Positions 44,711 through 56,600 of a stretch of DNA of 64,000 bases are shown piece by piece. Position numbers and translations under genes: made by a program. The DNA is from Rhabdophis nuchalis (lineage: Eukaryota > Chordata > Lepidosauria > Squamata > Natricidae). The stretch is taken from the NCBI GenBank assembly GCA_039707465.1, contig CM077644.1, positions 78,080,875 to 78,144,874 of the forward strand, in the 5' to 3' direction. The first letter of the stretch is position 1. Every line of letters starts with the position of its first letter. The notes below the pieces were generated by a model. The model made no database searches and was not told the origin of the DNA. It saw nothing but the letters and a program-made list of their open reading frames with translations.

Positions 44711-44853
44711 TAGAATGATAACTGCATGACCTCATTTGCACTGTTGCCCTGTCATCCCTAGGCATGCGCTGCCAGGGTAATACCGGTACTTTTGCTAGAT
44801 TTGAGTCATGGTTGATGCATTGTTCCAAACCACAGTATGGTGGTAGCTGTTGC

Positions 44854-45415
<562 letters not shown>

Positions 45416-45521
45416 TATTAACTTTATTGTTGTCTTTTATTTATTTATTCAATTTATATGCCGCTCATGCCTCCCAGAAACGATTCTATGGAAGCTTGCA
45501 ATCATTAAAACCAATAAAACA

Positions 45522-46718
45522 CAGCTAGTCCTTGATTTATGACTACAATTGAGCCCAAAAAATTGTGCTGCTAAGTGACACATTTGTTAATTGAGTTTTG
45601 CCCCATTTTATGACCTTTCTTGGCCCAGTTGTTAAGTGAATCACTGCAATTGATAAATTAGAATCTGATTGCTAAGTGAATCTGGCTTCCCCATTGACTT
45701 TGTTTGTCAGAAGGTTGTGAAAGGTGATCAGATGATCCTGGGACACAGCAAAAGTCATAAATATGAACCAGTTGCTAAGCACCTGAATTTTGATCATGGG
45801 GAATACTGCAATAGTTCTAAGTGGAGAGGGTGCGCAATTTGGGTGTCCTCCTAGATTCCCAGCTGTCCATGGTGGACCATGTGGCAGCCGTGGCCAGGGG
45901 GGCGTTCCATCAGGTACGCCTAATGCGCCAATTGCGTCCCTTACTGGACTGGGCTGCCCTTCGCACAGTCACTCAAGCACTCGTGACATCCCGACTTGAC
46001 TACTGTAATGCTCTCTACATGGGGCTTCCCTTGAGGTGCACTCGAAAGCTACAGCTAGTCCAGAATGCAGCCGTGCGGGTGATTACGGGAGCCCCTAGAT
46101 ACTCCTGCATAACACCGCTCCTGCGCGAGCTGCACTGGCTACCTGTGGCCTTTCGGGTGCGCTTCAAGGTCTTGACCATCTTTAAAGCGCTCCATGGCTC
46201 GGTACCTAGTTATATGCGAGACCGTCTTCTGCCCCATACATCCCTTCGCCCGATCCGCTCCCACAGAGAGGGCCTTCTCAGGATGCCGTCGGCCGGGCAA
46301 TGCCGGTTGGTGACACCCAGGGGAAGGGCCTTCTCTGTGGCGGGCCCTACCCTTTGGAACGACCTACCCCCTGAACTACGCACCATCTCTGACCTCCGCC
46401 TCTTCTGCCAGTGTCTAAAGACACACCTTTTCCATCAAGCCGGCCTAGCGTAACCTTCCGCTGTGACTGCTTTTAGACAGTTTTAAATTGGGGATTTTAA
46501 TTGATTTTAGCACAGGTTGGGAGTTTAATATCTTTTTAAATTTTATATTGTTAAATTTGTATGTTTTTAATTCCTGTGCGCCGCCCTGGGTCCTTCTGGA
46601 GAAGGGTGGGATATAAATTTAATATAAATTTTAAAAAAAGTGTGAAAAAAACTTTTTTCAATGCAGTTGTAACTTTGAACGTTCACTAAACAGATTGTTG
46701 TAAGTTGAGAACTACCTC
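45522..46718. mobile_element. Tigger/pogo-like MITE interrupted by an L2 fragment
   Basis: The left end CAGCTAGTCCTTGATTTATG and the right GTAAGTTGAGAACTACCTC belong together; the body is split at 45822-46639 between TCTAAGTG and AAGTGTGAAA. The shared AAGTG may be a short LINE target duplication. Confidence 0.8.
45822..46639 (+). mobile_element. L2 LINE 3' part, 5'-truncated
   Basis: An uninterrupted frame (to 46453) reads RVRNLGVLLDSQLSM, then LVTSRLDYCNALYMGLP and LRELHWLPVAFRVRFK, then RGRAFSVAGPTLWNDLPPEL. This is the L2 C-terminal region beyond the YADD motif. The 3' UTR follows with CGCCGCCCTGGGTCC and an A/T tail. Confidence 0.92.
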
Positions 46719-47200
46719 TAGTGACTTTACATTTGTTAAAACTGACCAATTTAGGGGCAGAAGGGAGCAAGGTGCACTTGGGGGAGCATGAATGGATGTA
46801 TTTTGTAGAGTCCACTTATTGCAATTTGTAAAACCATGGTTCATGGCTATGTATATATTCATTGTGGCTTTTTCAACAAAACATTCTACATTCAGGAGTG
46901 TTTAAATTCAGAATAAGCTGGAGTTGGCAAAGGTTGTTAAGAATAAAAAGACCTACCCAACTTTTATTTTGACTCTATTACTTCCAGCAAGAGGATGTAT
47001 ATTCCATCAGAAAATAATGAAAGGGCAGGATTGACACTCAAGTCTGAAAGATTCATGAACAGGAAAGGTGTGATTACCTTTTAATGAGTCTAAATCGTTA
47101 GGGCCAAATGGACCGCACATTTTACGCTTTTAGGGATTATCTTTGAGAAATTGTGGAAAAGTGGGGAAGAGCCAAGAAGACAGCAGTGAGGAAAAGGAGT
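46719..47200. other. Unannotated intergenic sequence
   Basis: No gene or repeat recognised. Confidence 0.5.
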
Positions 47201-47208
47201 ATCTAGAT

Positions 47209-47343
47209 CAGGGATGTCCAAACTTGGGAACTTTAAGACTTGTGGACTTCAACTCCCAGAATTCCCCAGCCAGCATAGCTGGCTGAGGAATTCTGGGAGT
47301 TGAAGTCCACAAGTCTTAAAGTTCCCAAGTTTGGACATCCCTG
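47209..47343. mobile_element. Palindromic hAT fold-back MITE
   Basis: A 135-bp palindrome, ends CAGGGATGTCCAAACTTGGG and CCCAAGTTTGGACATCCCTG, with perfect duplication ATCTAGAT (47201-47208 and 47344-47351). The target core TCTAGA is the preferred site of many hAT elements. Confidence 0.94.
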
Positions 47344-47581
47344 ATCTAGATGCAACAATCTAGATAGTACAAAGTTCTAGAGCAGATCAGAAAGAAATCC
47401 GACTGCAAACAAAGCATTAATTACAGTAGTCAACATGGATTTGTTGAGAACAAGTCTTACCAGATTATCCATTGCATTTATTTGCCTTGGTGCTTTCTTA
47501 ACAATTCTAAGCATTCCCCAGAGGGTGGAAGCATTTAACACATATTGGCAAGTGATGAAAAAAATTAAATGGTGGGCCTGA

Positions 47582-48005
47582 TAATACAATAATACAATAG
47601 CAGAGTTGGAAGGGACCTTGTAGGTCTTCTAGTCCAACCCCCTGCGTGGGCAGGAAGCCCTATACCATTTCAGACAAATGTCTATCTAACATCTTCTTAA
47701 AGCCTTCCAGGGTTGGGGCATTCACAACTTCTGGAGGCAAGCTGTTCCAGAGGTTAATTGTTCTAACTGTCAGGAAATTTCTCCTTAGTTCTAAGTTGCT
47801 TCTCTCCTTGATTAGTTTCCACCCATTGCTTCTTGTCCTGCCCCCGGGTGCCTTGGAGAATAGTTTGACTCCCTCTTCTTTGTGGCACCCTCTGAGATAT
47901 CGGAACACTGCTATCATGTCTCCCCTGGTCCTTTTCTTCATCAAACTAGAAATACCCAGTTCCTGCAACCGTTCTTCATATGTTTTAGCCTCCAGATTAA
48001 CTTCC
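47582..48005 (-). mobile_element. CR1 LINE 3' end, inverted
   Basis: The minus-strand frame to 47660 reads KKRTRGDMIAVFRYLRGCH, then LELRRNFLTVRTINLWNSLP and a final LEGFKKMLDRHLSEMV. The CR1 3' UTR and an ATTGT-type tail follow at 47582-47600. It is almost identical to the copy at 3727-4096. Confidence 0.9.
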
Positions 48006-49146
48006 TAAAAAGATGGTAAAAATGCTGTGAACATCTTGATTTTAGCCAAGCTTAAGACCCATAATATTCTGGTTGATTAACCACCTCATTATGTTTGTAT
48101 GAGATGGGGTGACAATTAAGAAGATACATGGCTGGTTTAAGCATCATATTTACACATCATACTGGGAACATTCATCGCTGAATGATGAAATTGGACTGAC
48201 ATATCGAGCAGGAGCCACAAAATTCAGAGTGATGGGCCCTTTCAACCCCTGTACTTATTTACCTATTTCTTTATCGTTCAATTTTCATTTGGCCTTTCTG
48301 CTTATTCCAAAACCCAAGGTAGTTTACAACAATCAAGATTTTATTTTTAAAAAACAGAATGATAAAATGAAAATTAAACCAAATTTTAAGCGTTGCACCC
48401 TCCCTCCCGCATTGTAGCTGGTAGTCAAATTTTTACTACCTGCTCTTTTACTATATTCCAGTCTTTTCTTTTTAAAAAATTGTTAAATTTTTATTCAAAG
48501 GGGTTCTTTTGCTCATCTAAGTAACCTGCAGGTTTGCTGAGTGATTACATCAGTATTGACCAATGTGCAAATCAATGAAGCCATACAATTAAAAACCTAA
48601 ACCCCAAAATAAACAAAAAACAATGCAAGTTTAACTTGTAGTAATTAGAGTAATTCATTTTCCCTAACAAGCACAACCAACTTATTCTTTCATACGTTGA
48701 TTTTCAGATCATTCCTTCATTTTCAGATAGGGCCATTCCTTCTTTGCTGGCTTGCATTCAGCACTCTGTTAAATCACTCTCTGTTATTCTGGTTTTCAGG
48801 AAAAGGGAACGAGGCAAAGCAATTTGCTCAAGATCAGGCAATGCAATAGCAGCTTTTAAGTTCCCAGTGTAAAATATAGTCCACAAACAAAGCCAGCAGG
48901 CCTTGCCATCCATTTCCTTGCTTATATGACCCTTCCTTCAGTCAAGACTTACTCTCTTTTATGGACTGCGGTCAGCTGCGTCTACAAGATCATTTTTTAT
49001 TTAAGAACTTAGCCCCCAGACTGATTGGGACTTCAAGGAAAGTCATAACACAAAGCTTTTTTTGATCCCAAGAAAATGGGACTGGAAGCTGTTCGTACAG
49101 GCCCATCTATTGAACACACAATACTTTTTCTCTCATGTATATACAC
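48006..49146. other. Unannotated intergenic sequence
   Basis: No gene or clear repeat. The 102-codon frame at 48109 has no family features. Confidence 0.5.
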
Positions 49147-49154
49147 ATACATAC

Positions 49155-49559
49155 CAGGGGTAGGTTCCTGCCAGTTCTAATCTACAGTGCCGTTTAGAAC
49201 CGGTTCCAGCTCCCTCCCCCTGCCCGTCCGCACATTATCAAGATGAAGAGCGAGAGGAGGAATTCTGGGAGTTGAAGTCCACAAGTCTTAAAGCTGTCAA
49301 GTTTGAACACCCCTGGGGTTTTTGTCTAACAGGTTAGGGGTGCAAGGGTCTTGTAACTTGACAGCGTTAAGGCTTGCGTGTGTCAAATGCCAGAGTTTCT
49401 GACCCAACATTTTGGTTGCTAAGCAAGAGCGTGTTAAGTGAGTTTCACCACATTTTACAGGTTGCCCATGCCCACCCAGTCACATGGCTGGCAAGCCACT
49501 CCCACAAAGCAGGCCACACCTACAGAAGAGGTTCTAAAAATTTTTGAAACCTACCACTG
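49155..49559. mobile_element. hAT-like MITE (same family as 52911), inverted
   Basis: Ends CAGGGGTAGGTTCCTGCC and TTGAAACCTACCACTG. The interior is the reverse of 43197-43690. Flanks ATACATAC and ACACACAC do not match well. Confidence 0.8.
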
Positions 49560-49965
49560 ACACACACACACACATCCATTTTATCTCTTTCTGACCTTCC
49601 TCCCTCCAAAAAAAAAATAAATCACACTAGCTTCTTGTTGCCATGGTAGAGAAGAAAGACTGAACTGGACCCTCTGTTCAGCTGGCCTTTAGAGAAGTAG
49701 GGAAGTCTTCTTCTAGCTCTTAAGGATGCTTTGTGTGGATGATGCCCTGAAGCATCTACTGCAGAGTCTTCAAAGATTATGGCTGTTTTTTTCCCCTAAG
49801 CATCAAACTATAGTATTTCCTTTATCTGTTGTTTTTTTGTTTCTTTTGTTTTAAAATTATACCCAGATCAGGATAGTAACTGCTTTTTAACAGACCAATT
49901 CCTATACCTTAGTAAAGCATCCATTCTCCATCAATGTTCACTTAAGATATCAGTCTATCCATTTA

Positions 49966-50356
49966 CAGTAGAATTTCTGGTTATGACCCATAATTCGTTC
50001 CATAACTTTGGTTGCAAACCAGGGGTGGTATTTACTTACCTTCCCTACTGGTTGGCAAAGGCTGGCTTTGCTTGCACACGCAATTTCTGCGCATGCGCTT
50101 TGCCTAAAAAAGGGGGGCCTAAATGGGATGCTTTTGAGCCAGGGCGGGTGGGCGTGGCCACCTGACATTTCCGCTATAGGTTCGGGAACCGGCAAAATAC
50201 CACCTTTGTTGCAAACTGATTTGGTCGTGACCCAAACCTAATTTTGGAAAATTGGCGCTTACAAAAGAAAAATAGCGCAGAAGGGGAAATCGGACGCCAA
50301 AAAAGTGTGAATTTTTTGGTCATGGTTAGAAGTGTTTGTGACCAGAGGTTGTACTG
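49966..50356. mobile_element. Tigger-like MITE interrupted by a hAT element
   Basis: TA flanks, left end CAGTAGAATTTCTGGTTATG and right GTGACCAGAGGTTGTACTG. The hAT-like element 50020-50208 sits inside. Confidence 0.75.
50020..50208. mobile_element. hAT-like MITE inside a Tigger-like MITE
   Basis: A 189-bp element with ends CAGGGGTGGTATTTACTTAC and AAATACCACCTTTG; perfect duplication TTGCAAAC (50012-50019 and 50209-50216). Confidence 0.9.
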
Positions 50357-50358
50357 TA

Positions 50359-50680
50359 TTTATCTATGCATTTCTCATTTCTACGATTCAGTTCCATGAT
50401 TGTGCTCAAATGTGCTTGACAGTTTTCTTTTTCAATTAGGAATTTTAATATAGCAAAATATTCAAAACAAACAAGTAGATACAAAAGAACAAAAAAGGAA
50501 TTAGAGGGGGAAACATACAGTTGTGCTCCTTTCTATTGGGGAGTTGTCATCTCATAATTTTCCCTAAGCTTTTCGTCTCAGGTCCAATCCCCAAATCTCG
50601 TAATCATTAATTCATTATTTTTTCCCCTTCGTTCAGCAAAAAGTTCATATAAGGATTCCATGTCAGGCACAAAGATCAGC
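50359..50680. other. Unannotated intergenic sequence
   Basis: No gene or repeat recognised. Confidence 0.5.
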
Positions 50681-50688
50681 ACCATGGG

Positions 50689-50907
50689 CAGGGGTGAAAT
50701 CCTGCAGTTTCTGAGGTTCTGGAGAACCGGTAGCTGAAATTTGGAGTAGTTCAGAGAACAGACAAATACCACCTCTGACTGGCTCCAGAGTGGGGTGGGA
50801 ATGGAGATTTTGCAGTATTGTTCCCCTGCCACACCCACCAAGCCACGCCATGCCCACTAAACCACACCTACAGAACCAGTAGTAAAAAAAATTGAATTTC
50901 ACCACTG
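50689..50907. mobile_element. hAT-like MITE
   Basis: Ends CAGGGGTGAAATCCTGCAG and GAATTTCACCACTG; flanks ACCATGGG and ACCATAGG differ at one base. Relative of 14970-15235. Confidence 0.85.
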
Positions 50908-51069
50908 ACCATAGGTTAAGTTGCAGTTCAGAAGATTTATTACTCAAGCCTATACACAATAATCTAATCAAGCAAACTTCATACTAAATTGAAGCTAGGT
51001 CTTTAGGCCCTTACAGAAGAATAGGAGGGTTGAGGTCAACTTCACATCGGGGGGCAATATATTCCAGAG

Positions 51070-52463
51070 CAGGGGTCCCCAACCTTTTTTGCACCAGGGA
51101 CCGGTTTCATTTTCAAGAAAGTTTTGCGGACCGGCTGAGTGGCTCAGCAGTCATGTGACTGGGTGGGCGTCGCCAACTTGGAAAATGTGAAACTCACTTA
51201 ACAATGGTCTTGGTTAACAACCAAACTTTTGGGCTCAATTGTGGTCATAAGTTCTTTCTTTCTTTTTCTTTCTTTCTTTCTTTCTCTTTTTTTCTTTCTT
51301 TCTTTCTTTCTTTCTCTGTCTCTTTCTCTTTCTTTCCCTCTTTCTCTCTCTCTTTCTTTCTCTTTCTTTCTTTCTTTCTCTTTCTTTCCCTCTTTCTCTC
51401 TCTCTCTTTCTCACTTTCTTTCTCTTTTCCCCCTCCCTCTCTCTCTATTTCTCTTTCTCTCTCTCTTTCTTTCTTTCCCTCTTTCTCTTTCTCTTTTTCC
51501 TTCTCTTTCTCTCTCTTTCTCTCTTTCTGTCTCTTTTTTCTCTCTTTTTCTCTCTCTTTTTCTTTCTCTCTCTCTTTTTCTGTCTCTTTTTCTTTCTCTC
51601 TTTCTCTTTCTCTTTTTTTCTTTCTCTCTCTCTTTCTCTCTCTCTTTCTTTCCTTTCTGTCTCTCTTTCTTTCTCTCTTTTTGTCTTTCTTTCTCTTTCT
51701 CTCTCTCTTTCTTTCTCTTTCTCTCTCTCTTTCTTTCTCTCTCTCTCCCACTTTTTTCTTTCTTTCTCTTTTTCTTTCTCTCTCTCTTTCTCTGTCTCTC
51801 TCTCCTTCGTCCTCCCATCTGTCACTCTATGTGTGTGTGTGTGTCTGTCTGTCTGTCTCGCATTCAAGCACTTAATCACTCATTCTGTGTCTCTCTCTTT
51901 CTCTCCCTCCCTCTCTGTCTGTCTGTGTGTGTCTGTCACTCTCTGATTCCCCCCTCCCTCCCTGTCTCTCTCTGTGTCTGTGCCTCTCTCTGTCTGTCTG
52001 TCTGTCGTCCCCCCCCCCCCGCGGAGCCTCTTCAGCCCGGCCCGCCGCGCTCACTCGCCTTAGCCTGCCCCGCCCACCCGGCCGCAATGCTGGGTCGCTC
52101 GTTCACTCGCTCAGGCTCCTTCCAGGAGCTGAGAAGCCTCCGTGTGTGGGGGTGGGGGGAAGGAACGGCAGCCCCTGAAAGACGACGAGTGGCCGGCATG
52201 CCAGCTGTGGAGGCTCCGCAGGAGGAAGGGAATCGTCGGTCGGTAGGGAGGGCTGCTGTGGCGGCACCCAGGAGTCCCACTGTCGACGAGGGTGGAGGAA
52301 GAGCTGCACTCCAACGGCGCGAACAGCCGCGCCTGCGCTCTCCCGTGCGCTCTGCCCAGGGGGCTGCCCCCTCCTCCCTCCTCCTCCTCTCCGGCCCTGC
52401 GGCCCGGTTCCTACCAAGCCACGGACCGGCACCAGTCCGCGGCCCGGGGGTTGGGGACCCCTG
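51070..52463. mobile_element. hAT-like element with a large TTTC-rich interior
   Basis: A 1,394-bp element with ends CAGGGGTCCCCAACCTTTTT and GGTTGGGGACCCCTG and perfect duplication TTCCAGAG (51062-51069 and 52464-52471). It has the same ends as the 423-bp element at 28717. The interior gained a block similar to the 43197 family (51140-51250), about 740 bases of TTTC/TCTC repeat (51252-51990) and a GC-rich part (52010-52440). Confidence 0.88.
51252..51990 (+). repeat. Long polypyrimidine TTTC/TCTC repeat
   Basis: About 740 bases almost without purines on the plus strand; variable TTTC, TTTCTC, TCTC and TGTC units. It generates large Ser/Phe/Leu or Arg/Glu/Lys frames in all phases that are not genes. 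Confidence 0.97.
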
Positions 52464-52560
52464 TTCCAGAGGGCAGGAGCAACAGCAGAGAAGGTCTTCT
52501 TCCTGGACCTCACCAGCCATAATAATCGGGCCAATGGGATGCACAGCATGCCTCCTCTGC

Positions 52561-52902
52561 CGGCAAATTATCCGTATCCATATGAAGTCTCTCTTTCATC
52601 TGATTGTAAGATGTTCTTGATGGTTTCGATCCTGCAGGTTTGGACCTGCAGGTCCAAAACAGGGCAGGGGAGTAACACGCGCATGCACAGGGGCAGGGGC
52701 AGGGGAGTGCGGGGGGTCACATGCTCATGCGCAGGGGTGGGAGGAGCATGGGGGGGGTCACACGCACACGGGCAGGGGTGCCTGGGGTGTGTGTCACACG
52801 CACATGCAGAAAGCACACATCTGTGCTTTCTGCATGCGATGACAAAAAGGTTTAGATCCATGATTTGTGATGTGTTCTTCAGGCTGTTTCTGATTTCTAT
52901 AT
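52561..52902. other. Unannotated sequence with CACACGC-rich part
   Basis: GC-rich imperfect repeats (GGGGTCACACGCACACGGGC type) at about 52670-52815; otherwise unrecognised. Confidence 0.5.
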
Positions 52903-53661
52903 GTACAGATCAGTGGTGGGTTTCAAATTTTTTTAGAACCTCTTCTGTAGGTGTGGCCTGCTTTGTGGGAGTGGCTTGCTGGCCATGTGTCTGGGTGGGA
53001 GTGGCTTGGCAGTCATGTGACTGGGTGGGCGTGGCCAACATGTAAAATGTAATGAAACTCACTTAACAACGCTATTGCTTAGCAACCAAAATGTTGGCTC
53101 AGAAACTGTGGCATTTGAAGCATGCAAGTCTTAAAGCTGTCAAGTTACAAGACCCTTGCACCCCTAACCCGCTAGAAAAAAAAACCCAGGGGTGTTCAAA
53201 CTTGACAGCTTTAAGACTTCACGCAGACAGAGGCCATGTAGAAGACCGTAGGAGGTGAGGCCAAAGCGCAGGCCGAGTAGAGGCGAGGAGGGGTCGAAAT
53301 GCCTGACTGGAGGCTGGAGCCAGGCTGGAGAAGCAGAGTTGGGACGAGCATGGACCCCCTGGGACCTCACCGTGGGACTTCACCAGGGATATTATTCGTC
53401 GGGCTGGAGGATTTTGGACTCTGGACTTTATATGTCTATACCATCTACATTATTTATTTCATCTACATCATCTCCCGTTTATATTGCACATGGCCCGAAT
53501 TTTATCTGACTTTCGAATTTGAATTCTGCCGAATTACCCTACTGGACTATTTTATATATTTAATATTCATATGTTTATATATTTATATATTTATATATGT
53601 ATATTTATCTATTTATTACCATCTTTTGCACCTTATTTAATATCTTAACCTTTTATCCAGC

Positions 53662-56600
53662 GTGGTCTCTGTATTACCTAGCATGTACTCAAGGGCCTGC
53701 CTTCTCTTGCTGCGAGAGTCCCCCCTCTCGCAGGTATGGCCCGCTGTGTTATCAAGGGCACACTTTGATGAGGGACTAGTAAGTCAGGAGAAGTGGCGAA
53801 AGCGCAGGTGTAGGGGTTTTTTAGTAAAAAAGCTGTTGTCTGTTTTAGGGGGTACCAGGGAGGAGGGAGGGTTTAGACAGGTTGAGACTAGCCAGAAGGG
53901 AACGGGCCGAGCCAGCGGACGACGGAGGGAGGCGGATGGTTCCGTTAAGAGGGGGGAAACACAAGTCATTCCGGTGGAGGGCTTCCCCATCCAGAGGGTC
54001 GTGGGGAGGGGCAGGGCCGAGGGGAGACAAGTTCCTTCCTCCCGGTTGGAGGCACGTAGCCGTTGGTTACAAACGGTTGGGTGCCACAACCCCCGCAGGC
54101 TAGGTGGCCAGGGAATACAGAGCCAGGGTCTGCGGCTGATGTTTTGCAACGCCAGGTCCGTTGTCAACAAAGCCCCCCTCATTAGTGACCTTGTGTCAGA
54201 GGGGGAGCCGGACCTGGTAGGAATTGCGGAGACCTGGTTGGGCCACGAGGGAGGACATCCCCTCGTTGAAATGTGCCCACCAGGCTACCGCGCATTTCAT
54301 CAGCCGCGGGCCCTAGGCAGGGGTGGTGGGGTAGCGGTCATTATTAAGGAAGGCCTTGAGCCGAGAGAGACCATTGTGCCTCAGACTTCCGGCTGTGAGT
54401 CCCTCTGCGTGAAGTGGGGCCTAGGGAGGCAGTTGGGCTTGCTGGTTGTATACCTGGCTCCCCGCTATGTAGCAGCAGCCCTGCCCGAGCTCCTGGAGGT
54501 GATCGCTACGGTGGCAGTGGAGACCCCCAGACTTATAGTCATGGGGGACTTTAACCTGCCATCGTTGGGCGAATCATCCGTGGTAGCTCGGGAGTTCATG
54601 GCTTCCATGACGGCCATGGACCTGACCCAAGTAATTCAGGGCCCCACCCACGAGGGTGGACATACGCCGGACCTCATCTTCGTCTCGGGCCAATGGAAAA
54701 GTGATCTGGGTACAGGGGATATAGTCATCACACCCTTGTCATGGTCAGACCACTCACTTCTCCGGCTCGACTTTCCGACCGCTGCTCCCCTCCGCGGGGA
54801 GGCGGAACCAGAGTCACCAATCTGGTACCGCCCCAGGCGCTTGATGGACCCGGATGGGTTCCAGACAGCGCTTGGGCCATTTCCTGTATCCCTGACCCGC
54901 GCCCCGATGGAGGACCTCACGGCCGCATGGAATAGTGCGGCCGTGGGAGCCTTAGATCGGGTCGCGCCCTTGCGGCCTCTCTCGCGGCGGCGAACCACCC
55001 TGGCTCCTTGGTTCACTGAGGAGCTGCGGGTGATGAAACGCCGCAAGAGATGCCTAGAGAGAAGATGGAGGGCTAGCCGCTCTAAATCTGACCGGACACA
55101 GGTAAGAGCCCATTTACGGACTTACATTGTGGCGCTGAGGGTGGCCAAACGTCATCATTGTGCCACTCTCATAGCATCTGCAGAAAACCGCCCTGCCGCC
55201 CTGTTTAGGGTGACCCGCTCCCTCCTTCAACAGAGGGAACGGGAAGCCCCGCTACAGGGTAGAGCAGAGGAATTTGTGATTTTTCTGCAGGAGAAAACCG
55301 CCCAGATACAGAGTGAGCTAACCCCCATTCATGGCCCAGTGGGATGCCACGAGAGAGATCTTGTTTGGGAGGAGTTTGACTCCGTTACTTCCGAGGATAT
55401 GGACAGGCTACGTGGGCGACTGCGAGCCACCACATGTTTATTGGACCCGTGCCCCTCCTGGCTTGTACTGGCATCCTGGGAGGTGACACGAGGCTGGCTC
55501 CAAGAGGTTGTCAACGCATCCTTGAGTGAGGGTTCCTTGCCTGCCTCCCTAAAAGAGGCCATGGTGAGGCCCCTCCTCAAGAAGCCCTCTTTGGACCCAG
55601 CTCTTTTGAACAACTACCGTCCAGTCTCCAACCTTCCCTTCTTGGCGAAGGTTGTTGAGAGTGTGGTGGCACAACAGTTTCCCCGTCACCTGGAGGAAGT
55701 TGACTATCTAGATCCGCGCCAGTCCGGCTTTCGGCCCGGGCATAGCACCGAGACGGCATTGGTCGCGTTGGTAGATGATCTCTGGAGGGCCAGAGATGGG
55801 GGATGTTCCTCCATCCTGGTCCTATTAGACCTCTCGGCGGCTTTCGATACCATCGACCATGGTATCCTATTGCATCGGCTGGGGGGGTTGGGGGTGGGAG
55901 GCACCGTTTTACGGTGGTTCTCCTCCTACCTCTCTGGCCGATCGCAATTTGTGCGGGCAGGAGAGCAGAGGTCGACCCCGAGACCCCTCACATGCGGGGT
56001 GCCTCAGGGGTCGGTCCTCTCGCCTCTCCTGTTTAACGCATACATGAAGCCGCTGGGCGAGATCATCCGTGGTTTTGGGGTAGAGTACCACCTGTACGCT
56101 GATGACACCCAGCTGTACATATCTACCCCAAACCACCCCAACGATGCCGTAGCGGTGATGTGCCAGTGCCTGGAAGCCGTGCGGATCTGGATGGGAAGTA
56201 ACGGACTTAGGCTCAACCCGACCAAGACCGAGTGGCTGTGGTTTCCGGCTGCCCGATTCAACCAGCTCTCTCCAACGCTGGCCATAGGGGGCGAACATCT
56301 TGCCCCTGTGGATGGGGCGCGCAACTTGGGTGTCCTCCTGGATACCCGGCTGTCCATGGAAGATCAAGTGACAGCCGTGGCCAGGAGGGCGTTTTACCAG
56401 GTTCGCCTGGTACGCCAGTTGCGCCCCCTATTGGATCGGGACGCCCTTCGCACAGTCACTCATGCTCTCGTGACATCCCGACTGGATTATTGCAACTCTC
56501 TCTACATGGGGCTCCCCTTGAGGTGTACCCGGAGGCTTCAGTTGGTCCAGAATGCAGCCGCGCGAGCAATTATGGGCACCTCTAGGTTTGCCCATGTAAC

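Larger units (their letters stand above)
50930..52560 (-). pseudogene. L2-like LINE C-terminus split by a hAT element
   Basis: Joining 52472-52510 with 50985-51069 on the minus strand gives a short frame with TFSAVAPALWNILPPDV and LLFFCKGLKT. This is the same F-VA-P-LWN-LPP and LK-- motif as in the L2 C-terminus but clearly diverged. The insertion at 51070-52463 separates the two halves. Confidence 0.65.

Noticed and set aside
51204..52620. Very long Ser/Phe/Leu-rich and Arg/Glu/Lys-rich frames, up to 463 codons
   Set aside because: They are translations of the TTTC/TCTC repeat and occur in every phase on both strands; there is no homology or domain.
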